Source: Mesotaenium endlicherianum
Lineage: Eukaryota > Streptophyta > Zygnematophyceae > Zygnematales > Mesotaeniaceae
Reading direction: 5' to 3'
Length of the DNA: 58,471 nt
NCBI GenBank assembly: GCA_009602735.1
Contig: WELA01003747.1
Coordinates: forward strand, 356,434 to 414,904
Part shown: in pieces, positions 1 through 10,416 of the stretch
Numbering within the stretch: position 1 is the first letter of the stretch
How the letters are laid out: each line of letters begins with the position of its first letter
Position numbers and translations under genes: made by a program
The notes under the pieces: model-generated
What the model was told of the DNA's origin: nothing
What the model saw: the letters and a program-made list of their open reading frames with translations, nothing else
The model's database searches: none

Positions 1-53
1 ACAATAGCAAGCAAGGGGCTGGTCGCAAAGAGGGCAAGAGGGGATGGACGCAC

Positions 54-164
54 CTGAGAGATGTTGGTGGTGAGGCGCGTGAGCGTGAAGACGGCGCCAC
101 CTTGTAGTACAGAACGGGCTTGAATCACGCCGTCCACTCCAGTTTCGGCCCGTCCGTTGCTGGC
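54..164 (-). CDS. Possible internal exon of an unidentified gene at the left edge
   Basis: On the minus strand an open stretch of exactly 37 codons lies between a pyrimidine-rich acceptor ending in CCAG (before 164) and a donor GTGCGT (from 53). It encodes a soluble-looking segment containing GAVFTLTRLTTNIS. The sequence is GC-rich like the exons elsewhere in the window, and the length is a multiple of three. A possible further donor, GTAAGT, lies upstream near 230. I do not recognise the protein; the rest of the gene would lie left of the window. Confidence 0.3.
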
Positions 165-574
165 CTGGATGTGTTACAGCCTGAGGAATGCAAGGCAGCA
201 AGGTCCTAAATGCGGAAGTAAGAAAACTTACGATGAATAGCAGGTGCGAAATGCAAAGAAAGGCGCTAGAAGTCTCTTAAGTAGGCTCCGCGAAATTGGC
301 CAAAAGGATTGTAGCTTGTAAGATGGGCAGCAACTCAAGCAGATGCACGTTGGAGGCGAAAATTGAAATGGCTGGTGGCCAAAATATTGGTGAAAAGGCT
401 AGTGACTTTTTTTTAGTTCCCGCCGTTGCTCCACAAACCTGTCAAGATGCACTTGGTAGTTTGAATCCCGTCGATCGACGATGTATGCAAAGTCACGAGT
501 GAAACAGAGCGTGCGGTGGCGGACGTGAAGGTGTCAAAACGTTGCTGGGCGGCACGCACGAATAAAAAGTTAAT

Positions 575-624
575 CGTACGCTTAGTACGAGCGTACCGAC
601 GCAGTACGCTTATTTAAGCGTACG
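575..624. repeat. Compound palindrome rich in CGTACG
   Basis: CGTACGCTTA at 575-584 is the perfect reverse complement of TAAGCGTACG at 615-624. Nested in it, 604-612 and 615-623 form a 9-bp perfect hairpin with a 2-base spacer. GTAC recurs several times between and after the arms. No coding frame is attached. Confidence 0.75.
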
Positions 625-959
625 AAGGTTGGCCAATACGGCGTACGGCGTAACCCTGTTATCTTTTGCAGTTTATTCCGTTAACAGAAAATAACATAAA
701 GATTACTCGCTGATATAAAGATCTTCATTAATTGTTAATCGCCTATTGGTAAGTCGATTCATTTCAAGTCACCTCCTTCGTCATTTCCTGCGAACCAATA
801 TAACATCACATTAACAGCACCTAAAATGAGGTGGTATGAAGAGCATAAAAAATCAGATTTAATTAGTGTCTAGATTATACATGCATCTCCTTGCGACGCC
901 GATATTTCACCCAAATCTTTATGCCAGGGAGTATTTCTACTATTTGTTAACAATACAGG

Positions 960-1440
960 ATGTGCAACTGCAGCAGTAGGTGCAAAAGTTGAAGCTAATA
1001 CAACAGACAGCATCAACAGCTGCTGCAACAACAGCACCAAACACTTAAAGCAACAACAGTAATAGTAGCAGCAGTATACTACAAATCCTCAGCAGTTGCA
1101 GCAGCAACATTCTGATATAGCAGAAGCACAAGCACTAGCTGTAGTAACAGCAACATTAAAAAAGAAGTGCTGCAATATCTGCAACAGTAAAATAAAGCAC
1201 ATCGACAGCAGCAGCACATAAAATAAGAGCAACGGCTGTAGCACCATTTGACAAAAATTACAGCAGCAGCAGTTGTAGCAATAGCAACAGTAGCAGTAGC
1301 TATAGCAGCATCGTCAACAACAAAAATGGCAGCAATGTAAAAAAGCTCTAAAGCAGCAGCAGCAGCAGCATAAAACAGCAAGCAAAAAAATTGTCAAAGG
1401 GGAGGAGCAGCAGCAGAAGCAGCAGCTGCTGCTGCATTAT
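960..1440. repeat. Decayed CAG/CAA trinucleotide low-complexity block
   Basis: About 480 bases are dominated by interrupted GCA, CAA and CAG units. Open frames across it are products of base composition. Confidence 0.8.
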
Positions 1441-2585
1441 GTAACATAGCACATAGTTTTAAATTCATCACATTTTGTTGTACGTACGTGTCTTTGGAAG
1501 GTTAGAGAATAGAATATCTAATAATATAATTGGCTTCATCTTGGCATTTCTGCAGTAACATCGCACGTACTGTATGTTGAAAAACCATTAAGCGTCATCT
1601 GGCACCACCTTTTGAAGATTCGCTTGTATGAGTGCTAGGTGCTGGCAGGGCTTGCTATACTCATGAAGAGTAGCAGATTGGCAACCCAATACAATTCAGT
1701 ATTGTAAACATCAATCTTTTCTCTCTTGATTTTTCAAATCCTACACAAATTGCCTCATTTTAGCTCATTATTCTCCTTGGCCCTCACACTTGACGGCACA
1801 GCAGACTCGGCCGAACGTGTTAGTTCGTGAGTTGTTTTGCCATAGGTCTGTGAGAAATCCTTCTTAGAGGTTTTAGAGCCCATGATCTTATGTTAAAGGG
1901 GCCTATGAAGGACTTTGGGGTTAGCTCCTTAGGGAATAAACTAAAATGGCTTAAGGAATTCTTGCTTTCATGCAGCAATGTCTACAAACGACCTTGCTCC
2001 AAGCACTGTGCATTTCTTACGTCGCTGGAACTTAAATCATGCACTTTTGTCGATTGTTCTCGTCTCCATTGGCCAGCACTCAATGAGATTGGAAGTGAGT
2101 GAACATACGTGAGTGAACGTTGGGTTGTTGCCTTGCGCGTGCGAGGTACGTGTGCGCACACGTGACGTGTACAATCATCCACGGTCACTGTTGAAATTCA
2201 GGGGAGAGTGAGCGCAAACAAGCGCACGCAAACAAAGTGGCGAGGACGAAGCACAAATATGTGGTGATATGGCTCCCCTTTAGCAAGTGGAAGCGCTCGG
2301 CCAATGAACGTCGAGAGAAAAGCTGTACTATTTTTGAGTCAACAATGTACAAAGGGTTTAACTTGCTCTCTCTCACATTCTTTCCCTTACAATTATTTGC
2401 AGACTTGCATGTAGAGAACAAATTCGTTTGCTTTGTAGATATTCTTCCAGCTTCTTATGAATAAGGTAGGGTTACACCATCATCTCAAGACATTAAAGTA
2501 TTTCCTAAGGATCCTCACATGATGGATGACACAGTGAGGTGCACATATTGTACAATATATAATGTCAAGCGTCTGGCACAACCAC

Positions 2586-2742
2586 TGTAGCGATACGAAC
2601 GAAAAGGTAACTCGAGGTACTTTGATCGCGCGCCAATTGTACTTATACAATTCAAACCGACACTTCTATCGCTCCATGCGACGTGTCGCACTTGCCGCAT
2701 TCGGTCACGCAGCCGATTCCGGCCACGCGGCGGATCTTTACA
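2586..2742 (-). repeat. 3' LTR of the TRIM element
   Basis: 157 bp, nearly identical to 2891-3029 apart from a few substitutions and an 18-bp local duplication around 2705-2725. In element orientation this is the downstream LTR. Confidence 0.88.
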
Positions 2743-2874
2743 CTCCTCCGACCTACAAGTGTGCACGTCCCGGGCACTCATGCTCCGGCACCCATGAGGG
2801 ACATTGTTTTGGGATAGTGTCCTTTCTGATCCCTGGATCTGAACCCTGGTCTCTTGGACACGGTTGCATATGTT

Positions 2875-2890
2875 CGCGCTCCGATACCAA
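2875..2890 (-). other. Primer binding site of the TRIM element (tRNA-iMet)
   Basis: Minus-strand TGGTATCGGAGC lies one base inside the 5' LTR. The gypsy element further right uses the same 12 bases, which suggests both are primed by this organism's initiator-Met tRNA. Confidence 0.8.
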
Positions 2891-3029
2891 TGTAGCGATA
2901 CGAACGAAAAGGTAACTCGAGGTACTTTGATCCCGCGCCAATTGTACTTATACAATTCAAATGGACACTTCTATCGCTCCACGCGACGTGTCGCACGCGC
3001 CGCATCCGGCCACTCGGCAGATCGTTACA
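2891..3029 (-). repeat. 5' LTR of the TRIM element
   Basis: 139 bp; the upstream LTR in element orientation, followed inward by the primer site and outward by the ACCAC target duplication. Confidence 0.88.
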
Positions 3030-3487
3030 ACCACTTCGATGGGTACATGAGAACCACAAGGTAAATGATGAGTTAAAGAACAAGACTCTTATTAAGACAA
3101 CGGATATCCGCGAGGAAAAGATTGATGCCTGGCACAATGGACGAGGGCGTTGATCAAGCGACCTTTGAGGAGTATGCAAAGCCGATTGAGAAACTCGCCA
3201 AGATACTGTGTAATTTGAACAAAAAGGTGCCGGAGTCAGAGATAGGGCAAATGGACCCAGAGTGGACGAGGGTGTTACTACAAAATTGGGAGGCTGAAGC
3301 AAATTTGAGAATTTGTGTTCAAATTGCCTGATTCCGAAAGAAAGAAGATGATTATAGAAAGAATAATAGGAGTAGTAGTATGCAATATTAATAGCATACA
3401 AGGTATTTCTAGGCTAGTCTAATGGTTAGCGTAGAAGTTGGGTCTCATCTAGGTAGCGTCTCCTACGGGTCGTACTACATTGTAATG
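3030..3487. other. Spacer between the TRIM and the DIRS remnant
   Basis: A plus-strand open frame of 69 codons (3122-3331) has no recognisable features and no splice context. The outer end of the DIRS element should lie in this stretch or just inside it, but I could not find terminal repeats. Confidence 0.4.
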
Positions 3488-4486
3488 TTACTTGCGTCTA
3501 AAAGCTACTAGAATTTGCTCTTGGCCATAGGGGGCATCGCTAGCATCGTCCGAGATGGCTATGGCTTGAGCAGCGGATGCCAGTGGCTGTTGCAGATGAA
3601 GCACGTATGGCTCTTTTCCTCGCGCAGATTTGCATCTGCCCATAGTTTGGGCTACAGCATCTGGGACGCCCAAGTTTGGCGGCTGCTGTGGCGGCTTCCT
3701 TTCACAAGGAGTGCGTACCCATGTTCTGTGTAAGGCCTACCGATGCAAATAGTTCCTTGCACCACTTTATCACAGTGGCGTGTGAGGCTGGCTAAAGAGA
3801 AGGTCTACCAGATGCCTGTTTATGCCGAATTAAAGGCCCATCGAGAGCATACTCTGGTATCTCCGCCACTAACCTACACAACATTTTTATTCGGCACCAC
3901 TTGGAGTTGCTTGCGTGAAGGGCACCCCGTGGGCCCTCACCAATTTGGTCCGTCTTAGAGGACGGGAGGTGCAAGTAAATGACTGTGATGTTTGCACCAC
4001 CCGTGATGTCGAGATCCTAAATTCTAGTTTTGGCCAGATCTGAGTATCGCAGACAAGTACTGTACATGAGCATCATCGCGGCCACCTTCATGAGCGATGC
4101 GGCGGTGGCACCTGGCCCTGCGTGCTTTTCAAAAATCGCAGTGAGGGTGCATGGTGTGACCGGCATCATGGTGTGCTTGGGTCTGGGCAGCAACCTTTGC
4201 GCTGCTTTTCTAAAATTACTGATTTGTCGTGCAATGTGGGGCTAGGTAGCTCCGCTAATCGATGCACACAAAAAATTGCAGCTGATGACAAATGGTATGT
4301 AGACCAGGTGACACGCTCCTGGATGAGATACAAGCAGTAGAGCCTGACCACCTCGACCGAGGCCGAAAGATCTTGCAACTTATGCATTTTGCACCACCGT
4401 TGAAAACGCATCCAGTAAGTGTTGAAGGTTGGCAAACTGGTAGGCGTGATAGTGTGGAGCAACACGTCCACGCTTGTGGCTTCCAA
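3488..4486 (-). pseudogene. DIRS tyrosine recombinase, inactivated
   Basis: Reading leftward, fragments match the tyrosine recombinase of DIRS-like retrotransposons, which circularises and integrates the element cDNA. The N-terminal helical domain is at 4486-4250 (TYWMRFQRWCKMHK, then VVRLYCLYLI). A LPSSKTDQIGEG core segment is near 3970-3930. The C-terminal catalytic region near 3715-3560 contains GTHSL and MGRCKS followed by a tyrosine. In the active-site HxxR box the arginine codon is replaced by TGA, one C-to-T change from CGA. The fragments lie in different frames, so this is a dead copy. Confidence 0.82.
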
Positions 4487-4533
4487 GGCTTGTAAGGCCG
4501 GATTTTCAAAAAGTTGATATTTTGCTCAACACC

Positions 4534-5478
4534 TCATACACCCAGGCGTAAGGCTAGCACCATGCACAGAGGGATGCCCTTGCCCCGTAACGCAGCCTTG
4601 TCTGTGCCATGCAACAAAATTGAGGAGCTATAGCCTAGCGTAATGATCGCCTGCACACAATCTATCCACTCCGCATCGCTATCTAGCAATCGCGGCCACC
4701 AGCTAGCTGACTGCCATTGGAGTATCACTAGCGTGCATTTGGCCTTGCATCGCAGCACGTGGTCGACTACCAAGGCGACCATCTGAGATGGTGGAAAACA
4801 ATAGTTTTTTTCACCTGTCCAGTGCTCGGTGAGGGCATTTATGGCCTTATCGCCCACCTCTAGCCACCTAGAGTTGAACCTCGGCAGGCGCGTGTTGCTT
4901 GCTGTGGCAAATCTATCGACCGAATGCGACCCCCACTTTGCTTCTAGTCTTTGAAAGGCCTCCGGTCAGAGGAAAAAATCGTCCAAGTCTTTCCGCTTGG
5001 AGAGCTCATCTTGCACTACATTCATTTCCCTAGGAATCCACTCTACAAACAAGTTGAGCTGGTGTCTAAGACTAATACCAAATACTTGAGCACAAGCATC
5101 TGCTAAATCTGCCTTCGACGAGCCGCCTCTTCTCAAAACATAATACATTGCTTGGCTGTCAACGCGCAAGAGCACTTGTCGCCCGCCTATCACTTGGATG
5201 GCCTTATCCAACGCTGCCTTGGCGGCAAGTATCTCCCTTAAGGTTGACAATCTCCCGATGCTAGTAGCGGGGAGTGCGCCCAGCGATTCCCATGTCTACC
5301 TTGAGGCAACCGACCTCAATACTGCGCCCCATGTGGTCACGCTAGCATCGGTGTGCATGACAAAGTCAAGGGCCATGGTGGCCCGAATGGGAGCACCATT
5401 GAAATTATCAAAGTGCTTCTCCCAAAAAGCAAGCTTGTGGAGGAGCGCTACCGTCATGAGGACCATGTCATCCCAGGT
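4534..5478 (-). pseudogene. DIRS RNase H and downstream domain, broken
   Basis: The frame entering from 5478 contains FWEKHFDNFNGAP and then HTDASVTTWGAVL, the end of a DIRS reverse transcriptase region and the first RNase H motif. A stop near 5303 and a one-base shift lead into ATSIGRLSTLREILAAKAAL. Next come VDSQAMYYVLRRGGSS, EWIPREMN and DDFFL. An in-frame TGA at 4966-4968 is followed by the typical continuation WGSHSVDRFATASNTRLPRF and EKNYCFPPSQM. RNase H would remove the RNA template during reverse transcription. The preceding reverse transcriptase domain is absent because the chromovirus and its deletion sit exactly there. Confidence 0.82.
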
Positions 5479-5981
5479 TGTAGTGAAACAGATAGATAAA
5501 GTACTTAGTAAAACAGAATACTTTATCTATTCAAGACAAGGATCTTTGAACACAAGTGGTAGCTTCTTGAAAGAGAGATGGCTTCTTGAAAGTTAATATA
5601 TTTCTGGATTTTGGCAAGTACAAGAGTGATTCTGGAATGTCTTTCTATGTTCTAGCTCTTGTTTATATACTTGCTACATAAGTAATTTCTAGGAAGGTGT
5701 ATGTTGATGTGTTGGCACCCAACACATCCCAAAACTTGCCACCTCTTTCTAGAATAATGTACACATGTCCTTTTGACCTAAAAATGGCACATTTGACTTT
5801 TGCCACATGGAGTTCTTCTAGGTCTTTCCTCTAACTTCGAAAATGCCTTGGAAGGTTCAAAGGACATGAACCAAGTTACTAGAGTACCTATTCACACTTG
5901 ACTCCACACAATACTACTCCAAATATATTTGAAAACATTAAAATATATGCAAACTAATATATAATAACTCAAATCACTACA
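5479..5981 (-). repeat. 3' LTR of the chromovirus (full length, 503 bp)
   Basis: The ends form the perfect 8-bp inverted repeat TGTAGTGA...TCACTACA. On its inner side lies a G-rich polypurine tract. An AT-rich TATA-like stretch (about 5940-5970) sits near the outer U3 end in element orientation. Confidence 0.92.
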
Positions 5982-5991
5982 TCACCCCCCC
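5982..5991 (-). other. Polypurine tract of the chromovirus
   Basis: Minus-strand GGGGGGGTGA directly precedes the 3' LTR, the position from which plus-strand DNA synthesis is primed in LTR retrotransposons. Confidence 0.8.
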
Positions 5992-6750
5992 GATAGAAAA
6001 AGCGACGTCTCGGCGCGTCAAGTCAGGTCTTACACATGTGGAGCAAACTAGTCAACAGTTTCAAGTCAGATGCCACACATGTGAAGAGGACTAGTCAAAG
6101 GCGCCAAGTCAGGTGCTACACATGTAAGGTAGACTAGGCAAGGTCGTAGGTGGTGTGACCTTATTGGCTAGCCTACTCCTTAATGATAAAGAAAATTGTA
6201 CAAGTTGGCCCAGAATCTGCCACGAACTCAAAAATTCATAGCGGCCACAGAACTGCTCCAAATCTGAAAATTCGAGTGCCAGACGGACCGCGTCGGAGAA
6301 CTCTACCGGGTCACCAAATTTGAGAGCATTCTCATTTCTGGAGTGTCGTTGAGAGCTGAGAGAGTAGGCACTCCTCCAAATCTGTGCAGAAACTTCTGAA
6401 AATCATAAGTCCTTCTATACTTCTCCAAATTCTGCAAACTAAGTCTCAAACTGGGCGCTGTAAGATGTTCTACCAGAGTCTTGAGTTTCAGAGCATTCCA
6501 AGTTCAGGGGAGGGCACAATGTCAGAAGGCATATTCTGCCCTAACAATGCCAGCAGCCTGACCCCCTTCTACTTAGAGCATCATATCTCTCTCACCAGTG
6601 CTCCAAATTGAGCAAACTTGGACTCTAAATGACCGGCTACTCATGGACTACAGCCAGGTAAATTTTCAGAATTTATTATGCAGAGACCTATTACCAGTAG
6701 CAGTTTTAGTTTTCTGTCCAGAAACTGCGAGAAGAGAAGAGTGTCTAATG
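5992..6750. other. Non-coding tail of the chromovirus between pol and the 3' LTR
   Basis: About 760 bp between the pol stop and the polypurine tract. Three short related segments around 6000-6140 carry GTCAGGT or GTCAGAT followed by ACACATGT. I see no extra gene such as an env-like frame. Confidence 0.6.
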
Positions 6751-9700
6751 TCAATTTTTCCTCTTTCTTGTTCTTGCAGGCTGCCTCCAAGGGGTCTTCT
6801 GCTGCTTCTTGATGGTGGCAGGCTGCCTCCCTGAAGTCTTCGGGCTTCTAGTAGAGAGACTTGGGGCTGGTCCAAGATGGGGGTTGGCGGCATGGAAGCG
6901 CTTCAACTTTCTCTGAACTTTGTCAAGGTAGTGCGCCGCCACCCAACTATTCTCCGAATCTGGATATCCTTTCCACTTGATCAAGTATTGCTGCTGTCTC
7001 CTGAAATTTCTCATAGCCACTATGTCTTCCACTTCGTACTCCAAATGATCATCCACTATTGTTGGGGCTGGTGGGGTTGTCACACGTCCTGGGAACTTGT
7101 TGTCGGGTTGCACATATGGCTTGAAGAGGGAAGCGTGGAATACGGGGTCGATGTGCATAGTCTGGGGAAGTTCTAGCTTGAAAGCAACGGGGTTGACTTG
7201 CTGGATAATCTTGAAGGGTCCCAAATACTTGGGAGAGAACTTGCTGCCGGCAGGCCTGTTGTTCAGGGAAATGTTCTTGGATGATAGTAACACGTTGTCA
7301 CCCACTCTGTACGTAATTTCTCTTCTGGATCTGTTCGCCACTCTTGCTTGAGCATCTTGCGCGTGTTGTAGAGCTTTCTTCGCTGCTGTAAGGGCTGCTT
7401 CTAATGTCTCCATAAAATCTGTGGCTGCAGGTACTTCATCATGGCCAGCCGTGAAGCTCAGTGGCGTGGTCGGATGGAAGCCATAGTTGAGGAAGAATGG
7501 GGACTCTTGGGTAGAGGCCTGCGTAGTGTTGTTGTAGGCAAACTCGAGGGGGGTCAAGTACATGTCCCAGTCTTGCTCGAGGGTAGACACGTAGGCCTTT
7601 AGAGAGGTCTTTAGGGTACGATTCATACGCTCGGTTTGCCCATCTGATTGTGGGTGGTAGGCAGTAGACATATCCAGCGATGTACCCAAGTTCTTGAAGA
7701 GATTTTTCCAGAAATGGCTTGTGAATCTTGGATCTCTATCTGACACAATTCTTGATGGTAGTCCATGGAGTCGGAAGATGTTGTCAAAGATGAGTCTTGC
7801 AAGTTGTGGTGCTGTAGCCTTAGTCGTCGTGGGAATAAAATGAGCCATCTTGGTAAGTCTGTCCACCACCGTGAGTATTGCATTATGGCCTCGAGGTGTC
7901 ACGGGCAAGTCCACGATAAGGTCCATTGAGATGTCCGTCCATTGTCTTTCGGGGATTGGTAGTGGTTGGAGGAGTCCTCCCGCCTTTTGCGATGATGGCT
8001 TGATTCTTTGGCATGTGTCACAGCTCCTGCAGTACTCCTTGACTTGCTTAGACATGCCTGGCCAACAATAAGTCCTAGCTAGAACGCCCGTGGTCCTTAG
8101 GATTCCAAAGTGTCCTCCAAGAGGGTTGTCGTGTGCTTCTCGTAGAAGCAAGAGCCGGAGGTCTATGTCATTAGGAACACATCTCTGGCCCGTATCTTGC
8201 CTCACCCAATAATTGCCTTCTTGCTTCTTGCATGGGTCCAAGGCTGCTTCTCCGTTCTTGTAGTAAGGGTCTCTTTCATAGGCGGCTGAAAATCGAGCTT
8301 CCAGATCTGTCTTCAGGGATACCATCACTGCATTTAATTGCAGTCTTGAGAGGGGGTCAGCCGGGTTTGTCTTGCCGGGCTGGTACTGAATCGTGATGTT
8401 GTATTGTTGCAAGTATCCGCTCCATCTTGCTTGTCTCCTTGAGAGATACGGCTGCGTTTGGAGGTGCTTTAACGCCTCGTGGTCCGTGGTGACCAGTACT
8501 TTGCGTCCTTCAACGTAGCAGCGCCAAACCTTCAAGGCATGTACAATCGCCAATGCCTCTCGCTCCGTGGTTGTATAATTTTGCTCGGCTGGATTTAGCT
8601 TCCTTGACTCGTAGGCGATGGGCTGCAGTCCCTTGCCTTGGTCTTGAAGCAGGATTGCTCCTATTGCATAGGAAGATGCATCGGTGATGACGTGGAAGGG
8701 CCAATCTGGGTTTGGACTTGGGAGTGTGAGCACCGGGGATGTGGTCAATCTTCGCTTTAACTCTTGAAATGCCTCTTCCTCTTTCTCGGTCCATGTATAT
8801 AGCCTGTCCTTCTTGAGTAGATCTGTCAGGGGGGCTGCTATGTGCGAGAAGCCTTGGATGAATTTTCTGTACCAATTGGCAAATCCCAAGAATGACTGGA
8901 GTTCTTTCTTGGTCGTGGGGGTTGGCCATTCCTCCACCACCGTGGTCTTCTTGGGGTCCATCTTGATGCCATCAGCAGTCACGTGGAGACCTAGGAACTC
9001 CACTTCTTGTTTGGCAAACTCGCACTTTGACTCCTTCGCAAATAGCTTGTTTTGCTTCAATACTTCAAGGACTTCTTTCAAGTGTCTCGCATGCTCTTCA
9101 AGGGTCTTGCTGTAGATAAGGATGTCATCGATGAATACCACCACAAATCTGTCCAACATGGGCTGAAATATGGTGTTCATCATAGTCATGAAAGTTGCTG
9201 GCGCGTTGGTGAGTCCAAATGGCAGGACCATGAACTCAAAATGTCCATATCTTGTCCTGAATGCCGTCTTCTCTATGTCCGGTTCTGCGATGCGAATCTG
9301 GTGGTAGCCGCTCCGTAAGTCAATCTTCGTGAAGTACTTGGCTCCAACCAGCCGGTCCATGAGCTCATCCATGCGCGGCAGCGGGTATCGATTCTTGATG
9401 GTGATCTTGTTGAGGGCGCGATAGTCCACACACATCCTCAAGGTACCATCTTTCTTCTTGACAAATAGCACCGGGGCTCCAAATGGCGACTTGCTAGGTC
9501 GAATGAAGCCATGCTCCAGTAGCTCCTTGATTTGCTTCTTGACTTCGTCTAGCTCCGTGTATGACATTTTGAACGTAGGCCGAGAGATGGGCTTGCTTCC
9601 GGGCTCCAACTCTATCTTGTGGTCTACGAATCTTTTGGGGGGTAGGCCCTTGGGCAATTCCGGGGAGAACACTTCTTTGTAGTCCTCTAAGACTTCTTGT

Positions 9701-10416
9701 ATCTCCTTGGGAACGGGGCTGCCTTCTTGACTCTCGATGTCTTTCTTGATGTCTTTTGGCGTGATCAAGGCCAAAAGAAGCTCGTGTCCCTTCCTCACAA
9801 GTCTCTTGAGTTGGAGGGCGGACAATAGTATCTCGTGTGCCGGCTTCTGGATGTCTTGGGTCTGGATATTCTGGATTGCGCGCAAAATACAGATTCTTGA
9901 AGTGATGTCATTCTTGATCTTGATAGTACCGGTCCTCCAATCAACTTGGGGGTTGTGCTTGGTCAACCAAGGCGTCCCTAGGATGACGTCGTACTTGCCC
10001 AATTGCATGGGGGAGAACACTACTCTATCCTTGAAGGACTTGATAGAGAGTGCCAAGGGGTACGTCTTCTTGGAAGGGGTAGTATAGGAGAATCCATCGG
10101 GCATCATAATCTCCTCGTCGTGGTCAAGAGTTCGCATAGTAATACCGTGCTTGGTGGCAAAATCTGCAGCAATGAAGTTGCCTTGAGCTCCGCTATCCAC
10201 CAAGATGTGGACCTTCTCTCCTCCAAGGTAACCTCTCAAACTCATTGGGGCTGGAACGTCGTCTTCAACGGGGGTCTCCACCTCACTTGGCGTGTTGCCT
10301 TCTCGTGAAGTGGGTCTTGGGGTGGTAGGCTCCTGGCCTACCGGCGCTGTCCGTTTTTTGACAACTTTTTGGGGCATGAAAGTGCACGATGGCCCTTTTC
10401 CTTGCAATAAAAGCAT
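6751..10416 (-). CDS. pol: Chromovirus Pol polyprotein (PR-RT-RH-INT-chromodomain)
   Basis: Open frame of 1221 codons. Visible domains: aspartic protease with LVDSGAQG near residue 72; reverse transcriptase from about 290, with catalytic FIDD near 428; RNase H with [11 protein letters not shown] near 575; integrase with the HHCC finger (CRSCDTCQ) near 790 and DDE residues in [14 protein letters not shown] and the glutamate after HPQSDGQT; and a C-terminal chromodomain at about 1125-1180 ([23 protein letters not shown]). Chromodomains steer integration toward particular chromatin. The first ATG-like codon overlaps the end of gag by 79 bases in the -1 frame. Pol is therefore probably made as a Gag-Pol fusion by frameshifting, and the listed start may not be used. 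No internal stop is present. Confidence 0.95.
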   Translation of the reverse strand: MLLLQGKGPSCTFMPQKVVKKRTAPVGQEPTTPRPTSREGNTPSEVETPVEDDVPAPMSLRGYLGGEKVHILVDSGAQGNFIAADFATKHGITMRTLDHDEEIMMPDGFSYTTPSKKTYPLALSIKSFKDRVVFSPMQLGKYDVILGTPWLTKHNPQVDWRTGTIKIKNDITSRICILRAIQNIQTQDIQKPAHEILLSALQLKRLVRKGHELLLALITPKDIKKDIESQEGSPVPKEIQEVLEDYKEVFSPELPKGLPPKRFVDHKIELEPGSKPISRPTFKMSYTELDEVKKQIKELLEHGFIRPSKSPFGAPVLFVKKKDGTLRMCVDYRALNKITIKNRYPLPRMDELMDRLVGAKYFTKIDLRSGYHQIRIAEPDIEKTAFRTRYGHFEFMVLPFGLTNAPATFMTMMNTIFQPMLDRFVVVFIDDILIYSKTLEEHARHLKEVLEVLKQNKLFAKESKCEFAKQEVEFLGLHVTADGIKMDPKKTTVVEEWPTPTTKKELQSFLGFANWYRKFIQGFSHIAAPLTDLLKKDRLYTWTEKEEEAFQELKRRLTTSPVLTLPSPNPDWPFHVITDASSYAIGAILLQDQGKGLQPIAYESRKLNPAEQNYTTTEREALAIVHALKVWRCYVEGRKVLVTTDHEALKHLQTQPYLSRRQARWSGYLQQYNITIQYQPGKTNPADPLSRLQLNAVMVSLKTDLEARFSAAYERDPYYKNGEAALDPCKKQEGNYWVRQDTGQRCVPNDIDLRLLLLREAHDNPLGGHFGILRTTGVLARTYCWPGMSKQVKEYCRSCDTCQRIKPSSQKAGGLLQPLPIPERQWTDISMDLIVDLPVTPRGHNAILTVVDRLTKMAHFIPTTTKATAPQLARLIFDNIFRLHGLPSRIVSDRDPRFTSHFWKNLFKNLGTSLDMSTAYHPQSDGQTERMNRTLKTSLKAYVSTLEQDWDMYLTPLEFAYNNTTQASTQESPFFLNYGFHPTTPLSFTAGHDEVPAATDFMETLEAALTAAKKALQHAQDAQARVANRSRREITYRVGDNVLLSSKNISLNNRPAGSKFSPKYLGPFKIIQQVNPVAFKLELPQTMHIDPVFHASLFKPYVQPDNKFPGRVTTPPAPTIVDDHLEYEVEDIVAMRNFRRQQQYLIKWKGYPDSENSWVAAHYLDKVQRKLKRFHAANPHLGPAPSLSTRSPKTSGRQPATIKKQQKTPWRQPARTRKRKN
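10324..10359 (-). promoter_or_regulatory. -1 programmed ribosomal frameshift signal between gag and pol
   Basis: In the gag frame the minus strand reads A AAA AAC (10359-10353), a canonical slippery heptamer. Ten bases downstream is a perfect 7-bp stem GGTAGGC/GCCTACC (10342-10336 with 10330-10324) with a 5-base loop. The gag TAG stop lies inside the stem. Slipping back one base moves the ribosome into the pol frame. The spacing (10 nt) is slightly longer than the usual 5-9, and the stem could extend or form a pseudoknot. Confidence 0.8.

Larger units (their letters stand above)
165..2585. other. Intergenic stretch without a recognisable gene
   Basis: No open frame here resembles a known protein and none shows a convincing exon chain. 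The stretch holds a GTAC-rich palindrome (575-624) and a decayed CAG/CAA-rich block (960-1440). The remainder is AT-rich sequence of ordinary appearance. Confidence 0.6.
2586..3029 (-). mobile_element. TRIM: miniature LTR retrotransposon with target duplication
   Basis: Two direct repeats (2586-2742 and 2891-3029) flank 148 bp of non-coding sequence. Each starts TGTAGCGAT and ends in TTTACA or GTTACA, so the ends follow the TG...CA rule. On the minus strand the base run next to the right repeat reads TTGGTATCGGAGC, matching the usual initiator-Met tRNA primer site with one change. A purine-rich tract (GGTCGGAGGAG) ends directly at the left repeat, as expected for a polypurine tract. The 5-bp ACCAC occurs at 2581-2585 and again at 3030-3034, a perfect target-site duplication. 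No protein is encoded, so it would depend on enzymes from another LTR element. Confidence 0.9.

Noticed and set aside
1079..1381. 100-codon frame rich in Ala, Cys and Val
   Set aside because: It is a reading of the CAG/CAA low-complexity block.
3405..3480. tRNA-like A-box (TAGTCTAATGGTTAGCG) downstream of the TRIM
   Set aside because: I could not fold an acceptor stem or find a proper B-box with matching T-stem, so it is at most a decayed fragment or chance.
5992..6750. Possible env-like third gene of the chromovirus
   Set aside because: No open frame of useful length in element orientation and no signal or membrane segments.
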